64,000 bases of DNA from Actinoplanes sp. L3-i22 (lineage in GTDB: Bacteria > Actinomycetota > Actinomycetes > Mycobacteriales > Micromonosporaceae). The notes below the pieces were generated by a model. The model was not told the origin of the DNA, searched no databases, and saw only the letters and a program-made list of their open reading frames with translations. Below are positions 33,060 to 40,823 of the stretch, in pieces. Location: positions 2,414,001-2,478,000 of the forward strand of contig NZ_AP024745.1 of assembly GCF_019704555.1 (NCBI RefSeq), read 5' to 3'. A program made the translations under genes and the position numbers. Numbering within the stretch: the stretch's first letter is position 1; each line of letters begins with the position of its first letter.

Positions 33060-34475
33060 TCATCTGCTGCCCGCGGCACGGCCGCCCCTCGCATGGCGGA
33101 TTTTGAACAGGCGGACGGCGCGCGCGAGGACGGCCGCGTCACGGTCGAAGGTCATCAGGGCCAGCGGGGCGGGGAAGCGCCGCCAGGCGACCGACTGGGC
33201 GCGGCTGAACTCGCGGAGGCCGTCGGCGCCGTGTACCCGGCCGAAGCCGGAGTCGCCCAGTCCGCCGAAGGGCAGGGCCGGGACGGCGGCGAAGCCGAGC
33301 ACCGAGTTGATCGAGGCGGCGCCGGCGCGCAGGCGGCGGACCAGGCCGAACGCGGTGCGGCGGTCGCGGGTGAAGATCGAGGTGGCGAGTCCGTAGCGGG
33401 AGGCGTTGGCGAGTTCGACGGCCTGGTCGAGGTCGTCGACCGGGTTGACGACGACGGTCGGGCCGAACGTCTCCTCGGTGATCGCGGTGGAGTCCTCCGG
33501 GACTTCGGCGAGGATGACCGGGCTGATGTACGGCGGCCGCACCGACTCCACCCCGCCGACGACCGCACGGCCGCCGCGGGCGATGGCGTCGGCGACGTGA
33601 CCGCGAACGATCGCCGGCTGCTCGGGCGTGGTCATCCGGCCGTACGGCGCAAGGTCTTGATCTCCGGGTTTCAGGTTTTCCGCGATGCTCCGGAGTTTGG
33701 CCAGGAAGAGCGGGTAGGCGGCGCGTTCGACGTAGATCCGTTCGACGCCGGCGCAGGTCTGGCCGGCGTTGCCGAAGCCGCCGAACGCGGCCGCCTCGGC
33801 GGCGGCGTCCAGGTTCGCGTCGGCCGCCACGATCATCGCGTCCTTGCCGCCGCCCTCGACCACCAGCGGGGTGAGTGTTTCCGCGCAGGTGGCCATGACT
33901 TTCCGCGCGGTCGTGGCCGAGCCGGTGAACGCGATCTTGTCGACGCCGGCCCGGCAGAGCGCCGCGCCGGTCTCCCCGGCGCCGGTGATCACCTGGAGGA
34001 CCGGCGGGCCGGTGACCGAGACCGACCAGGCCTCGGCGAGCCAGAGGCCGGTTTTCGGGGTGTGTTCGCTGGGTTTGAAGACGACCGCGTTGCCGGCGGC
34101 GAGCGCGTACGAGATCGACCCGAGCGGCGTGTAGACCGGATAGTTCCACGGGCCGATCACGCCGATCACGCCGAGCGGCCGGTATTCCAGGGCGGCACCG
34201 TGGTCGGCGGCGAGCAGCCCGGAGCGGACCCGGCGGCGGCGCAGCACCCGGCCGGCGTTGCGGGCGGCCCAGTCCAGGTGCTCGACGGCCAGCATGATCT
34301 CCAGCAGGGCGTCGCCGTGCGGCTTGCCGGTCTCGGCGCGGATCACGTCGGCGAGCTCGTCGCAGTGCGTGGCGAGGTGCCGTTTCCAGGTCAGCAGATG
34401 GTTCTTGCGGTCGGCGGTGGCCCACCAGGTCGCGGCCTCGCGGGCCTGGGTGACCGCTGTGTCGACGTCGGTCAT
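33060..34475 (-). CDS. Aldehyde dehydrogenase family protein
   Basis: The 471-residue protein has the aldehyde dehydrogenase core: GPWNYPVYTPLGSI substrate block, VFKPSEHTPKTG, NAD-site FTGSATTARKVM, the general-base Glu in VVEGGGKDAM and the nucleophilic Cys in GNAGQTCAGVERIYV, with EETFGPTVVVNPV near the C-terminus. It should oxidise an aldehyde to the acid with NAD(P)+. The usual LGGK around the Glu is replaced by EGGGK, as in the YwdH/fatty-aldehyde-like subgroup. GGAGG about 8 nt upstream supports the ATG at 34475. It is divergent from an acyl-CoA dehydrogenase gene, so the two may serve one catabolic route. Confidence 0.92.
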   Translation of the reverse strand: MTDVDTAVTQAREAATWWATADRKNHLLTWKRHLATHCDELADVIRAETGKPHGDALLEIMLAVEHLDWAARNAGRVLRRRRVRSGLLAADHGAALEYRPLGVIGVIGPWNYPVYTPLGSISYALAAGNAVVFKPSEHTPKTGLWLAEAWSVSVTGPPVLQVITGAGETGAALCRAGVDKIAFTGSATTARKVMATCAETLTPLVVEGGGKDAMIVAADANLDAAAEAAAFGGFGNAGQTCAGVERIYVERAAYPLFLAKLRSIAENLKPGDQDLAPYGRMTTPEQPAIVRGHVADAIARGGRAVVGGVESVRPPYISPVILAEVPEDSTAITEETFGPTVVVNPVDDLDQAVELANASRYGLATSIFTRDRRTAFGLVRRLRAGAASINSVLGFAAVPALPFGGLGDSGFGRVHGADGLREFSRAQSVAWRRFPAPLALMTFDRDAAVLARAVRLFKIRHARGGRAAGSR

Positions 34476-34561
34476 TGCGCGCCTCCAGGACTCGCCAGAT
34501 TTGATATTTGATATGTTACGTTCGATGTCAATCCCCAGGTGATCACAGGGAAGTGATTGAC
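34476..34561. promoter_or_regulatory. Divergent promoter region with tandem TTTGATA
   Basis: This 86-bp region between divergent starts contains TTTGATA twice in tandem at 34500-34513, in the only AT-rich patch of the neighbourhood, and a GTGATCAC palindrome around 34540. Both fit binding sites of a shared regulator; the promoters themselves cannot be fixed by eye. Confidence 0.4.
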
Positions 34562-35665
34562 ATGAGTCTTGATTTCTCCGACGAGCAGCTGGCTTTCGCG
34601 GCGGCGGTGACCGATTTCTGCAAGCGCGAGACCGGCACCCGGGAGCAGCGCGGGAACGGTCCGCACCACCAGGCGGTCTACGAGAAGATGGCCGCGCTCG
34701 GGTGGCTCGGCGTGACCGAGTCGAGCCTGGTCGACACGTGCGTCTTCCTGGAGCAGACCGCGTACGGGATGGCCCCGATCGGCGGGTTCGCCACGTCGGC
34801 GATCGTGGCCGGCGCGGTCCGGCGGTTCGGGACCGAGTGGCAGCGGACGCTGGTCGGGGGAGGGCTGGCCGGCGGGCGTACGTTCGCGATCGCGATGTCC
34901 GAGCCGGAGGCCGGCAGCGACGTCGCGGCCCTGACCTGCCGGGCCGAACCCGGCCCGGACGGCGGCTGGGTGATCAACGGGCAGAAGACCTGGTGCTCGA
35001 ACGCGCACTTCGCGGACGCGATCCTGCTCGTCGCCCGGACCGCCGGCGGGCCCGGCGACCACGACGGGCTGACCATGCTGCTGGTCCCGGCCGGGACGCC
35101 CGGGCTGCGGGTCAGCGGCATCGACACGATGGGCGGCCGGGAGGTCAACGACCTGTACTTCACCGACTGCGCGGTGCCGGCCGACGCGGTGGTCGGCGCG
35201 GTCGGCCAGGGGTGGCGGCAGCTGATGGCCGGGCTGAACCTGGAGCGGCTGATCCTGGCGGCGCTGATGCTCGGGACCGCGCGGCGGGCCTTCGACGACG
35301 CGCTCGCCTACATCAAGGAGCGCAAACAGTTCGGGCGGGCGATCGGCACGTTCCAGGTGCAACGACACCGGATCGCCGACCTGGCGACCGAGCTGGAGTG
35401 CTGCCGGCTGCTCGTCTACCGGGTGGCCGAGCTGGCCGACCGCGAGCCCGGGCGGGTGCTGGCCCGGGAGAGCTCGATGGCGAAGCTGAAGGCGACCACG
35501 CTCGCCAAGGAGGTCGCGCTGGCCGGGATGCAGATGATGGGCGGGTACGGCTACGCGACCGAATACGACATGGAACGGCACGTCCGGGCGACGCTCGTCT
35601 CGACGATCTACGGCGGCACCAGCGAGATCCAGCGCGACATCATCGGAAAGACATATGGGCTCTAA
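34562..35665 (+). CDS. Acyl-CoA dehydrogenase
   Basis: The 367-residue protein has family-standard length and blocks: N-terminal helices, FAIAMSEPEAGSDVAAL with following WVINGQKTWCSNAHFAD (FAD and substrate site), and the C-terminal bundle with ALAYIKERKQFGRAIGTFQ and MMGGYGYATEYDMERHVR. ERKQFG and the IYGGTSEIQRDII ending are typical. It should introduce the alpha-beta double bond in an acyl-CoA, reducing an electron-transfer flavoprotein. I chose the ATG at 34562 because AGGGAAG lies about 12 nt upstream and the protein then begins as the family does; the frame is open to 34508. It is divergent from the aldehyde dehydrogenase gene. Confidence 0.92.
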   Translation: MSLDFSDEQLAFAAAVTDFCKRETGTREQRGNGPHHQAVYEKMAALGWLGVTESSLVDTCVFLEQTAYGMAPIGGFATSAIVAGAVRRFGTEWQRTLVGGGLAGGRTFAIAMSEPEAGSDVAALTCRAEPGPDGGWVINGQKTWCSNAHFADAILLVARTAGGPGDHDGLTMLLVPAGTPGLRVSGIDTMGGREVNDLYFTDCAVPADAVVGAVGQGWRQLMAGLNLERLILAALMLGTARRAFDDALAYIKERKQFGRAIGTFQVQRHRIADLATELECCRLLVYRVAELADREPGRVLARESSMAKLKATTLAKEVALAGMQMMGGYGYATEYDMERHVRATLVSTIYGGTSEIQRDIIGKTYGL

Positions 35666-35720
35666 ATACTGAAGATCCGGCCCGGTCTTACCGATCTTTA
35701 TCAGGACAGGACCGGGGAGG

Positions 35721-38012
35721 GTGGGGTTGACGACGTTCGCGCGCCTGCGGCGGGATCCGGTCCTGCTCACGCTGGTGGGTCTCACGCTGCTCTGCTGGGT
35801 GCTCTTCTTCGCGCTGGACGGCCGGACGGTCGACCAGACCCGGGTCTACTGGACCGGGCAGGTGCCGCTGGACTTCGCGCTCGCCTACGGCGGGTGGCGG
35901 CTGCGGAACCTCGCGCACGCCCGGTTCCGCCGGTTCTGGACGATGATCAGCTTCGCCGGCGGGTGCTTCACGGTCGGCGACAGCTACCAGGCCGTGCACA
36001 CGCTGGTCGCGCCCGGCACCCCGTCGCTGGACGGCGGCCCGGTGCAGACCGTGCTCTTCGCGATCGGCATGACCAGCAACGTCATCGCCTGCCTGATCTT
36101 CCCGCAGGGCCTGAACACGCTCCGGGAGAAGTTCGTCTTCTGGCTGGACGCCACCACGGTGCTGGTCGGCGGCGGCGTGGTCGCCTGGTGCTTCGCGTTC
36201 AACCCGGTCTCCGGCGGCGACGTCAACCGGGTCAACGACAGCGTCACCGCGGCGCTGGTGCTGGTCGCGACGTTCTCGGCGACCAAGGTCGCGCTGGTCC
36301 AGTTCCCGCCGATGCGCCGGATCGCGGCGTGGCCGATGGTCAGCGCGGCGATGGTCCAGGGCGTCGCCACGTTCCTGCCCGGCGACTTTCAAACCCTTGA
36401 TCATCCGTACGTCTTCACGATCCGTCTCGCCCCGTCCCTGCTGATCGCCCTCGGACCGTGGATCCAGCAGGTGATCGTGCGGTCCGGCGAGTCGCACCAG
36501 CCGGTCAAGCGACGGCCGTACAGCCTGCTGCCGTACGGCATGGTCGGCATCACCTTCGTGGTCTTCTTCATGATGCTGCCCGACCAGACCAGCTCCCAGA
36601 TGCTCGGCGCGACCGTCGGCGTCGTCGTGATCACCTGCCTGGTCGCCGGCCGCCAGCTGGTCGCGTTCCACGACAACTCGCTGCTGCTCGGCCGGCTCGA
36701 CGTGGCCATGGAGGAGCTGCGGGACCGGGCGTCGTACGACGGCCTCACCCGCCTGGCCAACCGCACCCACTTCGGCGACCTGATGCGCGACCGCCTGATG
36801 GGCGACTGCGACGGCGACGGCGCGGTCCTGCTCATCGACCTCGACGACTTCAAGACGATCAACGACACGATGGGCCACGCGTCCGGCGACACCCTGCTGG
36901 TCGAGGTCGCGCAGCGGCTCCGGTCCGCGGTCCGCGCCGACGACGTGGTGTCCCGGCTCGGCGGCGACGAGTTCGCCGTGCTGCTCCCCGGCGCCAGCCC
37001 GGACGTGGCCGGCCGGGTCTGCGCGGAGATCCTGCGCCGGCTCGCCGAACCGATCGAGATCCAGCACCACACCATCGTCACCCGGGCCAGCGTCGGCGTC
37101 ACCCAGGCCCGCTCCGGCGACGACCCGCAGGCCCTGCTCAGCAAGGCCGACATCGCGATGTACGAGGCGAAACGCCGCGGCAAGGCGATGTGGGTCGCCT
37201 ACACCGAGGAGATGGGCTCGCGGATCAGCGCCGAGGCGGTGCTCATCCGGGAGATGAACACGGCCATCGAGGAGGGCGAGTTCAGCCTGGTCTACCAGCC
37301 GATCGTGCGGCTGTCCGACGAACGGCTGACCGGCGTCGAGGCGCTGATCCGGTGGAACCACCCGACCCGCGGCATGGTGTCGCCGGTCGAGTTCATCCCG
37401 ATCGCGGAACGCACCGGGCAGATCGTGGCGATCGGCCGGTGGGCGCTGCGCGAGGCGTGCCGGCAGGCGGCCGTCTGGCGCGCGGAGTTCCCGGGCGCGT
37501 TCATCGTCGGGGTCAACGTGGCCGGACGCCAGCTGCGTGACCCGGAGCTGGTCGCCGACGTCGCGGCCGCCCTGCGGGTCAACAAACTGCCGCCCGACTC
37601 GCTCAGCATCGAGGTCACCGAGACCGCGGTGCTCGACGACGAGGAGTCGAACGAGGCGCTCGTCGCGCTGCGCGGGCTCGGCGTCAAGCTCGCCCTCGAC
37701 GACTTCGGGACCGCGGCGTCCTCGCTCGGCCTGCTCCTGACCTGCCCGGTGACCACCCTCAAGCTGGACCGCTCGTTCGTCGAGTCGATCAACACGGTCG
37801 GGCGGCAGTCGGCGGTCGCGACCGCGGTGAGCCAGATGGCGGCGGCGCTCGAACTGGGCTCGGTGGCCGAGGGCATCGAGACGGCCGAGCAGCGGGATCT
37901 GCTGCGGAACCTCGGCTATCAGTACGGGCAGGGGTATTACTGGTCGCGGCCGGTCCCGCCGGGCCGGATCGCCGAGTTGCGGCAGGCGGACCTCTCACCG
38001 TTCGCCGTGTGA
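35721..38012 (+). CDS. Membrane GGDEF-EAL protein (cyclic di-GMP turnover)
   Basis: The 763-residue protein has about eight membrane segments in its first 300 residues, then a GGDEF domain with intact RLGGDEF (near residue 415) and an EAL domain (about residues 500-755). The EAL domain keeps its key residues: GVEALIRW, NVAGRQL, the Glu of EVTETAV, LALDDFG, LKLDRSFV, EGIETAEQ and the terminal YGQGYYWSRP. Both synthesis and hydrolysis of cyclic di-GMP are therefore possible, unlike bifunctional proteins with one dead domain. The start is uncertain: GTG at 35721 directly touches a GGGGAGG, so TTG at 35727 (two codons later) is better spaced. It converges on the GntR gene with an 18-bp overlap. 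Confidence 0.9.
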   Translation: MGLTTFARLRRDPVLLTLVGLTLLCWVLFFALDGRTVDQTRVYWTGQVPLDFALAYGGWRLRNLAHARFRRFWTMISFAGGCFTVGDSYQAVHTLVAPGTPSLDGGPVQTVLFAIGMTSNVIACLIFPQGLNTLREKFVFWLDATTVLVGGGVVAWCFAFNPVSGGDVNRVNDSVTAALVLVATFSATKVALVQFPPMRRIAAWPMVSAAMVQGVATFLPGDFQTLDHPYVFTIRLAPSLLIALGPWIQQVIVRSGESHQPVKRRPYSLLPYGMVGITFVVFFMMLPDQTSSQMLGATVGVVVITCLVAGRQLVAFHDNSLLLGRLDVAMEELRDRASYDGLTRLANRTHFGDLMRDRLMGDCDGDGAVLLIDLDDFKTINDTMGHASGDTLLVEVAQRLRSAVRADDVVSRLGGDEFAVLLPGASPDVAGRVCAEILRRLAEPIEIQHHTIVTRASVGVTQARSGDDPQALLSKADIAMYEAKRRGKAMWVAYTEEMGSRISAEAVLIREMNTAIEEGEFSLVYQPIVRLSDERLTGVEALIRWNHPTRGMVSPVEFIPIAERTGQIVAIGRWALREACRQAAVWRAEFPGAFIVGVNVAGRQLRDPELVADVAAALRVNKLPPDSLSIEVTETAVLDDEESNEALVALRGLGVKLALDDFGTAASSLGLLLTCPVTTLKLDRSFVESINTVGRQSAVATAVSQMAAALELGSVAEGIETAEQRDLLRNLGYQYGQGYYWSRPVPPGRIAELRQADLSPFAV

Positions 38013-38378
38013 TTTCAACAGCGATTGGCGTACGGCGGTGACAGCCTGCTCGTCGGTGGCGCCGAGGCGGCGCGCGACGGCGACGTAGGCGGCCGCGTGC
38101 TCGGCCAGCAGCCGGTCCCGGTCCTGCGACGGTGCCACGTCGGCGACCCGGGTGCCGCCTCCCCGGCGGGACGTGACCAGGCCGGACAGCTCCAGCTCAC
38201 GGTAGGCGCGGGCGACCGTGCCGACCGCCAGCCCGAGGTCCGCGGCGAGCTGGCGCAGCGGGGGGAGCCGCTCCCGGGCCGGCAGGACGCCGTGCTCGAT
38301 GAGCGCGGCGAGCTGCGCGCGGATCTGCTCGTAGGGCGGGACCGGGCTGGTCGTGTCCACCCGCAGGTGAGCGGTCAA
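37995..38378 (-). CDS. YtrA-type GntR regulator
   Basis: The 127-residue protein consists of a GntR winged helix (SPVPPYEQIRAQLAALIEHG, LPPLRQLAADLGLAVGTVARAYREL, then the wing SRRGGGTRVAD; the second segment is quoted as LPPLRQLAADLGLAVG plus TVARAYREL) and a short helical C-terminus of about 45 residues, the hallmark of the YtrA subfamily. These repress operons for membrane or ABC-transport proteins. It most likely starts at a TTG (38378) that overlaps the membrane-protein stop by 4 nt; a GTG at 38360 is the alternative. Palindromes at the head of this two-gene unit may be its own operators. Confidence 0.85.
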   Translation of the reverse strand: MTAHLRVDTTSPVPPYEQIRAQLAALIEHGVLPARERLPPLRQLAADLGLAVGTVARAYRELELSGLVTSRRGGGTRVADVAPSQDRDRLLAEHAAAYVAVARRLGATDEQAVTAVRQSLLKSHGER

Positions 38379-39082
38379 CGGATCGCCCGGGCGGTGAAGA
38401 AGCAGGCGCCGAGCCCGGCCGTCGCCGCCAGGACCAGGACCGCCGGGTTCAGCGCCGGCGCGCAGGCGACCCGGCTCAGGGCGCCCGCCGCGAACAGGGC
38501 GGAACCGGCCAGCGGGGCGGTGATCAGCACCCCGCAGGCGGCCGTGATCGCCCCGGCGGCGGCGCGGCGCGACCGGTCGTCGGTGGTGCTGTCCGGGCGG
38601 TGCACCACCGTGCGGACGGCGACCGCCGCCATCGCCAGGCCGAGCAGGACCGCGACGGCGATCGGCAGGCTGTAGAAGCGGCCCGGCCACGGGGTCTCGC
38701 TGAACGTGACGTCGCCGCAGGTGACGGTCAGTGCGCGGCCGGCCCGGCCCAGGTCGTCGGCGTCCGCGGTCAGGCCGGTCATGATGAAGAACGCCGCGGC
38801 CAGGACGGTGAACCCGGCGACCGCGCGGGTCGTCCGGCGCGGCAGGAACGTGCGCGCCGCGCGGACCCGCAGGCTCGCGGTGCGGGTCGGGCCGGCCGGG
38901 GCGCGGACCGTGAGCTCGCCGAGGATCACGCCGGCGAGCAGGCAGAGCGCGAACGCCGGGGCGGCCAGCGCCAGGCCCAGGCCGAGCCGGGCCGCCGGGG
39001 CGGTGGCCACGGCGACGGCGGCGAGCAGGCCGGTGGCCAGCCCGGCCAGACGCCAGAGCAGCGTTCGTCTTGTATCAAGCAT
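38375..39082 (-). CDS. Membrane protein of the GntR two-gene unit
   Basis: The 235-residue protein has about six hydrophobic segments: two near the N-terminus (residues 10-55), one or two around 90-115, one near 140-160, and two after 175. It is otherwise featureless, with a Cys-containing loop (VTCGDVTFSETPWPG) probably outside. I do not recognise a family. The ATG at 39082 sits inside an inverted repeat; the upstream ATG at 39112 would begin inside the previous gene. It starts 10 nt after the SWIM-gene stop, and the GntR start overlaps its stop, so it could be read from the long operon or from its own promoter. Confidence 0.75.
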   Translation of the reverse strand: MLDTRRTLLWRLAGLATGLLAAVAVATAPAARLGLGLALAAPAFALCLLAGVILGELTVRAPAGPTRTASLRVRAARTFLPRRTTRAVAGFTVLAAAFFIMTGLTADADDLGRAGRALTVTCGDVTFSETPWPGRFYSLPIAVAVLLGLAMAAVAVRTVVHRPDSTTDDRSRRAAAGAITAACGVLITAPLAGSALFAAGALSRVACAPALNPAVLVLAATAGLGACFFTARAIR

Positions 39083-39114
39083 GCGGTACAAGTTAGTGGT
39101 TTGTGTCAACACAA
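39069..39114. promoter_or_regulatory. Two palindromes at the head of the GntR/membrane unit
   Basis: TTGTGT-CA-ACACAA (39101-39114) is a perfect 14-bp palindrome within the last codons of the SWIM gene. CTTGTA-N12-TACAAG (39069-39092) spans the start codon of the membrane gene. The shared TTGT/ACAA half-sites suggest one dimeric regulator, probably the adjacent YtrA-type GntR. Confidence 0.5.
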
Positions 39115-40823
39115 GTCCAGGCCTGCCGGGTGGTGTCCCGGCGGGCGGCGTGCTCGTAGACCGCCGCGGTCAGCCAGGCCTGGGCCAAGCGGTGGGTGTC
39201 GTGCGGGTCCAGGCGGCCGAAGACGTCGCGGGTCCGCTGCCGGCCTGCCGCGCCGAGGCCGGTGAGGACCGTGCTCGCGGTGACCAGGTGGGCGGCGGCG
39301 AGCCGGCGGGCGTCCGCGTCGACGCCGGAGAGCAGCACCGCCCGACCGGCGGCGGCGACCCGTTCGACCTGGTGGCGCAGTAGATGAAGGGGCGGCGGCT
39401 CGGCGCTCGCGGACGGTTGACCGGGTGGCGGGGTGGCCGTGGGCGCGTCCAGGTCGGCTCGGATCAGGGTGGTGGCGCCCAGGTCGACATGGCCGCCGTG
39501 GGCGGGGCCGAGCCAGGCGGCGGCGAAGGCCAGGCCGTCCACCCGGCGCGGGCCGGTGAACCGGCCGATCAGGCGGATCCGCCGGCCGGCGGCCTGGGTG
39601 GCGAGCAGGCGGAGATTGCCGACGTAGGGCAGCGCCGGGTCCTCGTGCGGCGCGGCGACCGCGATCGTCAGCCCACGCCCGGTGCTCTGCTCGTCGATGG
39701 CCAGCAGCAGCCCGTGCGGGTCCGCGCCGAGGACGGTGCCGTCGAGGAAGGCCAGGTCGTGGGCCATCGGCCGGTCGCCGGCGGGGAGCGCGGCGGCGGT
39801 CAGCCAGCGCGCGGCCTGGGCGCCCGGACCGGTCTGCCAGAGGGCGTCGAGCGGCGCCTCGAACCAGGTGGCGCCGGACGCGGTGACCGCCTGCCGGGCG
39901 CGCCCGTGGCTGAGCCGGCCGGCCGCGGAGGCGTGCGCGTTGATCGCGTGCAGCCCGGCTCGGGCCAGGGCGTGGTGGTTGAGCCGGACCTCGCCCAGAT
40001 CGACCGAGGTCCGGACCGCGGCGGCGGTGGCCGGCTGGTCGGCGGGCCGGACGTCGGAGACCACCCAGAGCCGGCCGGTCGCGTCGGCCAGGTAGGTGGC
40101 CGCTCCGGCGTGCCCGGTCGCGGCCCGGACCGGCTCGCAGAACAGGCCGTACAGTCGCAGGTCACCGACCGGTTCGTAGTCGCGGCGGGCGGTGCCCATG
40201 GCCGTACCGTCGCCGGTTTTGATCCGATGGCAGGCGGCCAGCACCTCGCGCAGGTCGTCGGTGAGGTCGGCCAGGTGGAAGGCCGGGTCCTCGCGCCGGG
40301 CCGCCCGCAGCCGCTCGACCACCCGGATCGCGGCCGCCGCCGGGCCGTGCAGGCCGGTCGCGCGGGCCTGATGGACCGCGCGCAGCAGGTCGGCCTGGGC
40401 GATCGCGCCCGCGCCGGGGATGCCGTTGGCGAGCACCGCGGCCGCGGCGGACCACAGGGTGTCGGCGGCGGCTTCCTGAACCGCGCTCACCGTCGGTTCC
40501 ACCGTCGTGGTCGCGCCGGCGGTGCTCGGCTCTTCCGGAACCGGCTCGCCGGTGTGGACCGGGGCGGCGCTCAGCACCGCCGCCCGGTGCAGGCAGCGCG
40601 GCGCGAGCAGGCAGCCGCAGACGGCGTCGTCCGGGACCAGGACCGGCACCTTCAGGGTGATCGTCACCTGATCGTCCGGGCGGACCGTGACGACGTCGCC
40701 GGCGGACTCGACGGGCCAGGCCGCGGCCTGCGGCACCGCCTCGTCCAGGCGTTTGCGCAGCCGGGCGGGGAGGGCCGCGACCGCCTCGGCGGTCACCGCG
40801 GGATCAACCGGGGGCAGACTCAT
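39093..40823 (-). CDS. SWIM zinc-finger protein of the yeh-like operon
   Basis: The 576-residue protein carries the SWIM metal motif CGC-x5-CLH (Cys69, Cys71, Cys77, His79) near its N-terminus, expected to bind zinc and to mediate DNA or protein contacts. The rest is unassigned; a basic segment with RRIRLIGRFTGPRRVDG and repeated WLT/W-rich stretches lies in the second half. Its ATG overlaps the stop of the DUF5682-VWA gene by 4 nt. By position and domain it corresponds to E. coli YehQ in the yehLMPQ set. Function is unknown in any organism that I know of. Confidence 0.85.
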   Translation of the reverse strand: MSLPPVDPAVTAEAVAALPARLRKRLDEAVPQAAAWPVESAGDVVTVRPDDQVTITLKVPVLVPDDAVCGCLLAPRCLHRAAVLSAAPVHTGEPVPEEPSTAGATTTVEPTVSAVQEAAADTLWSAAAAVLANGIPGAGAIAQADLLRAVHQARATGLHGPAAAAIRVVERLRAARREDPAFHLADLTDDLREVLAACHRIKTGDGTAMGTARRDYEPVGDLRLYGLFCEPVRAATGHAGAATYLADATGRLWVVSDVRPADQPATAAAVRTSVDLGEVRLNHHALARAGLHAINAHASAAGRLSHGRARQAVTASGATWFEAPLDALWQTGPGAQAARWLTAAALPAGDRPMAHDLAFLDGTVLGADPHGLLLAIDEQSTGRGLTIAVAAPHEDPALPYVGNLRLLATQAAGRRIRLIGRFTGPRRVDGLAFAAAWLGPAHGGHVDLGATTLIRADLDAPTATPPPGQPSASAEPPPLHLLRHQVERVAAAGRAVLLSGVDADARRLAAAHLVTASTVLTGLGAAGRQRTRDVFGRLDPHDTHRLAQAWLTAAVYEHAARRDTTRQAWTCVDTNH

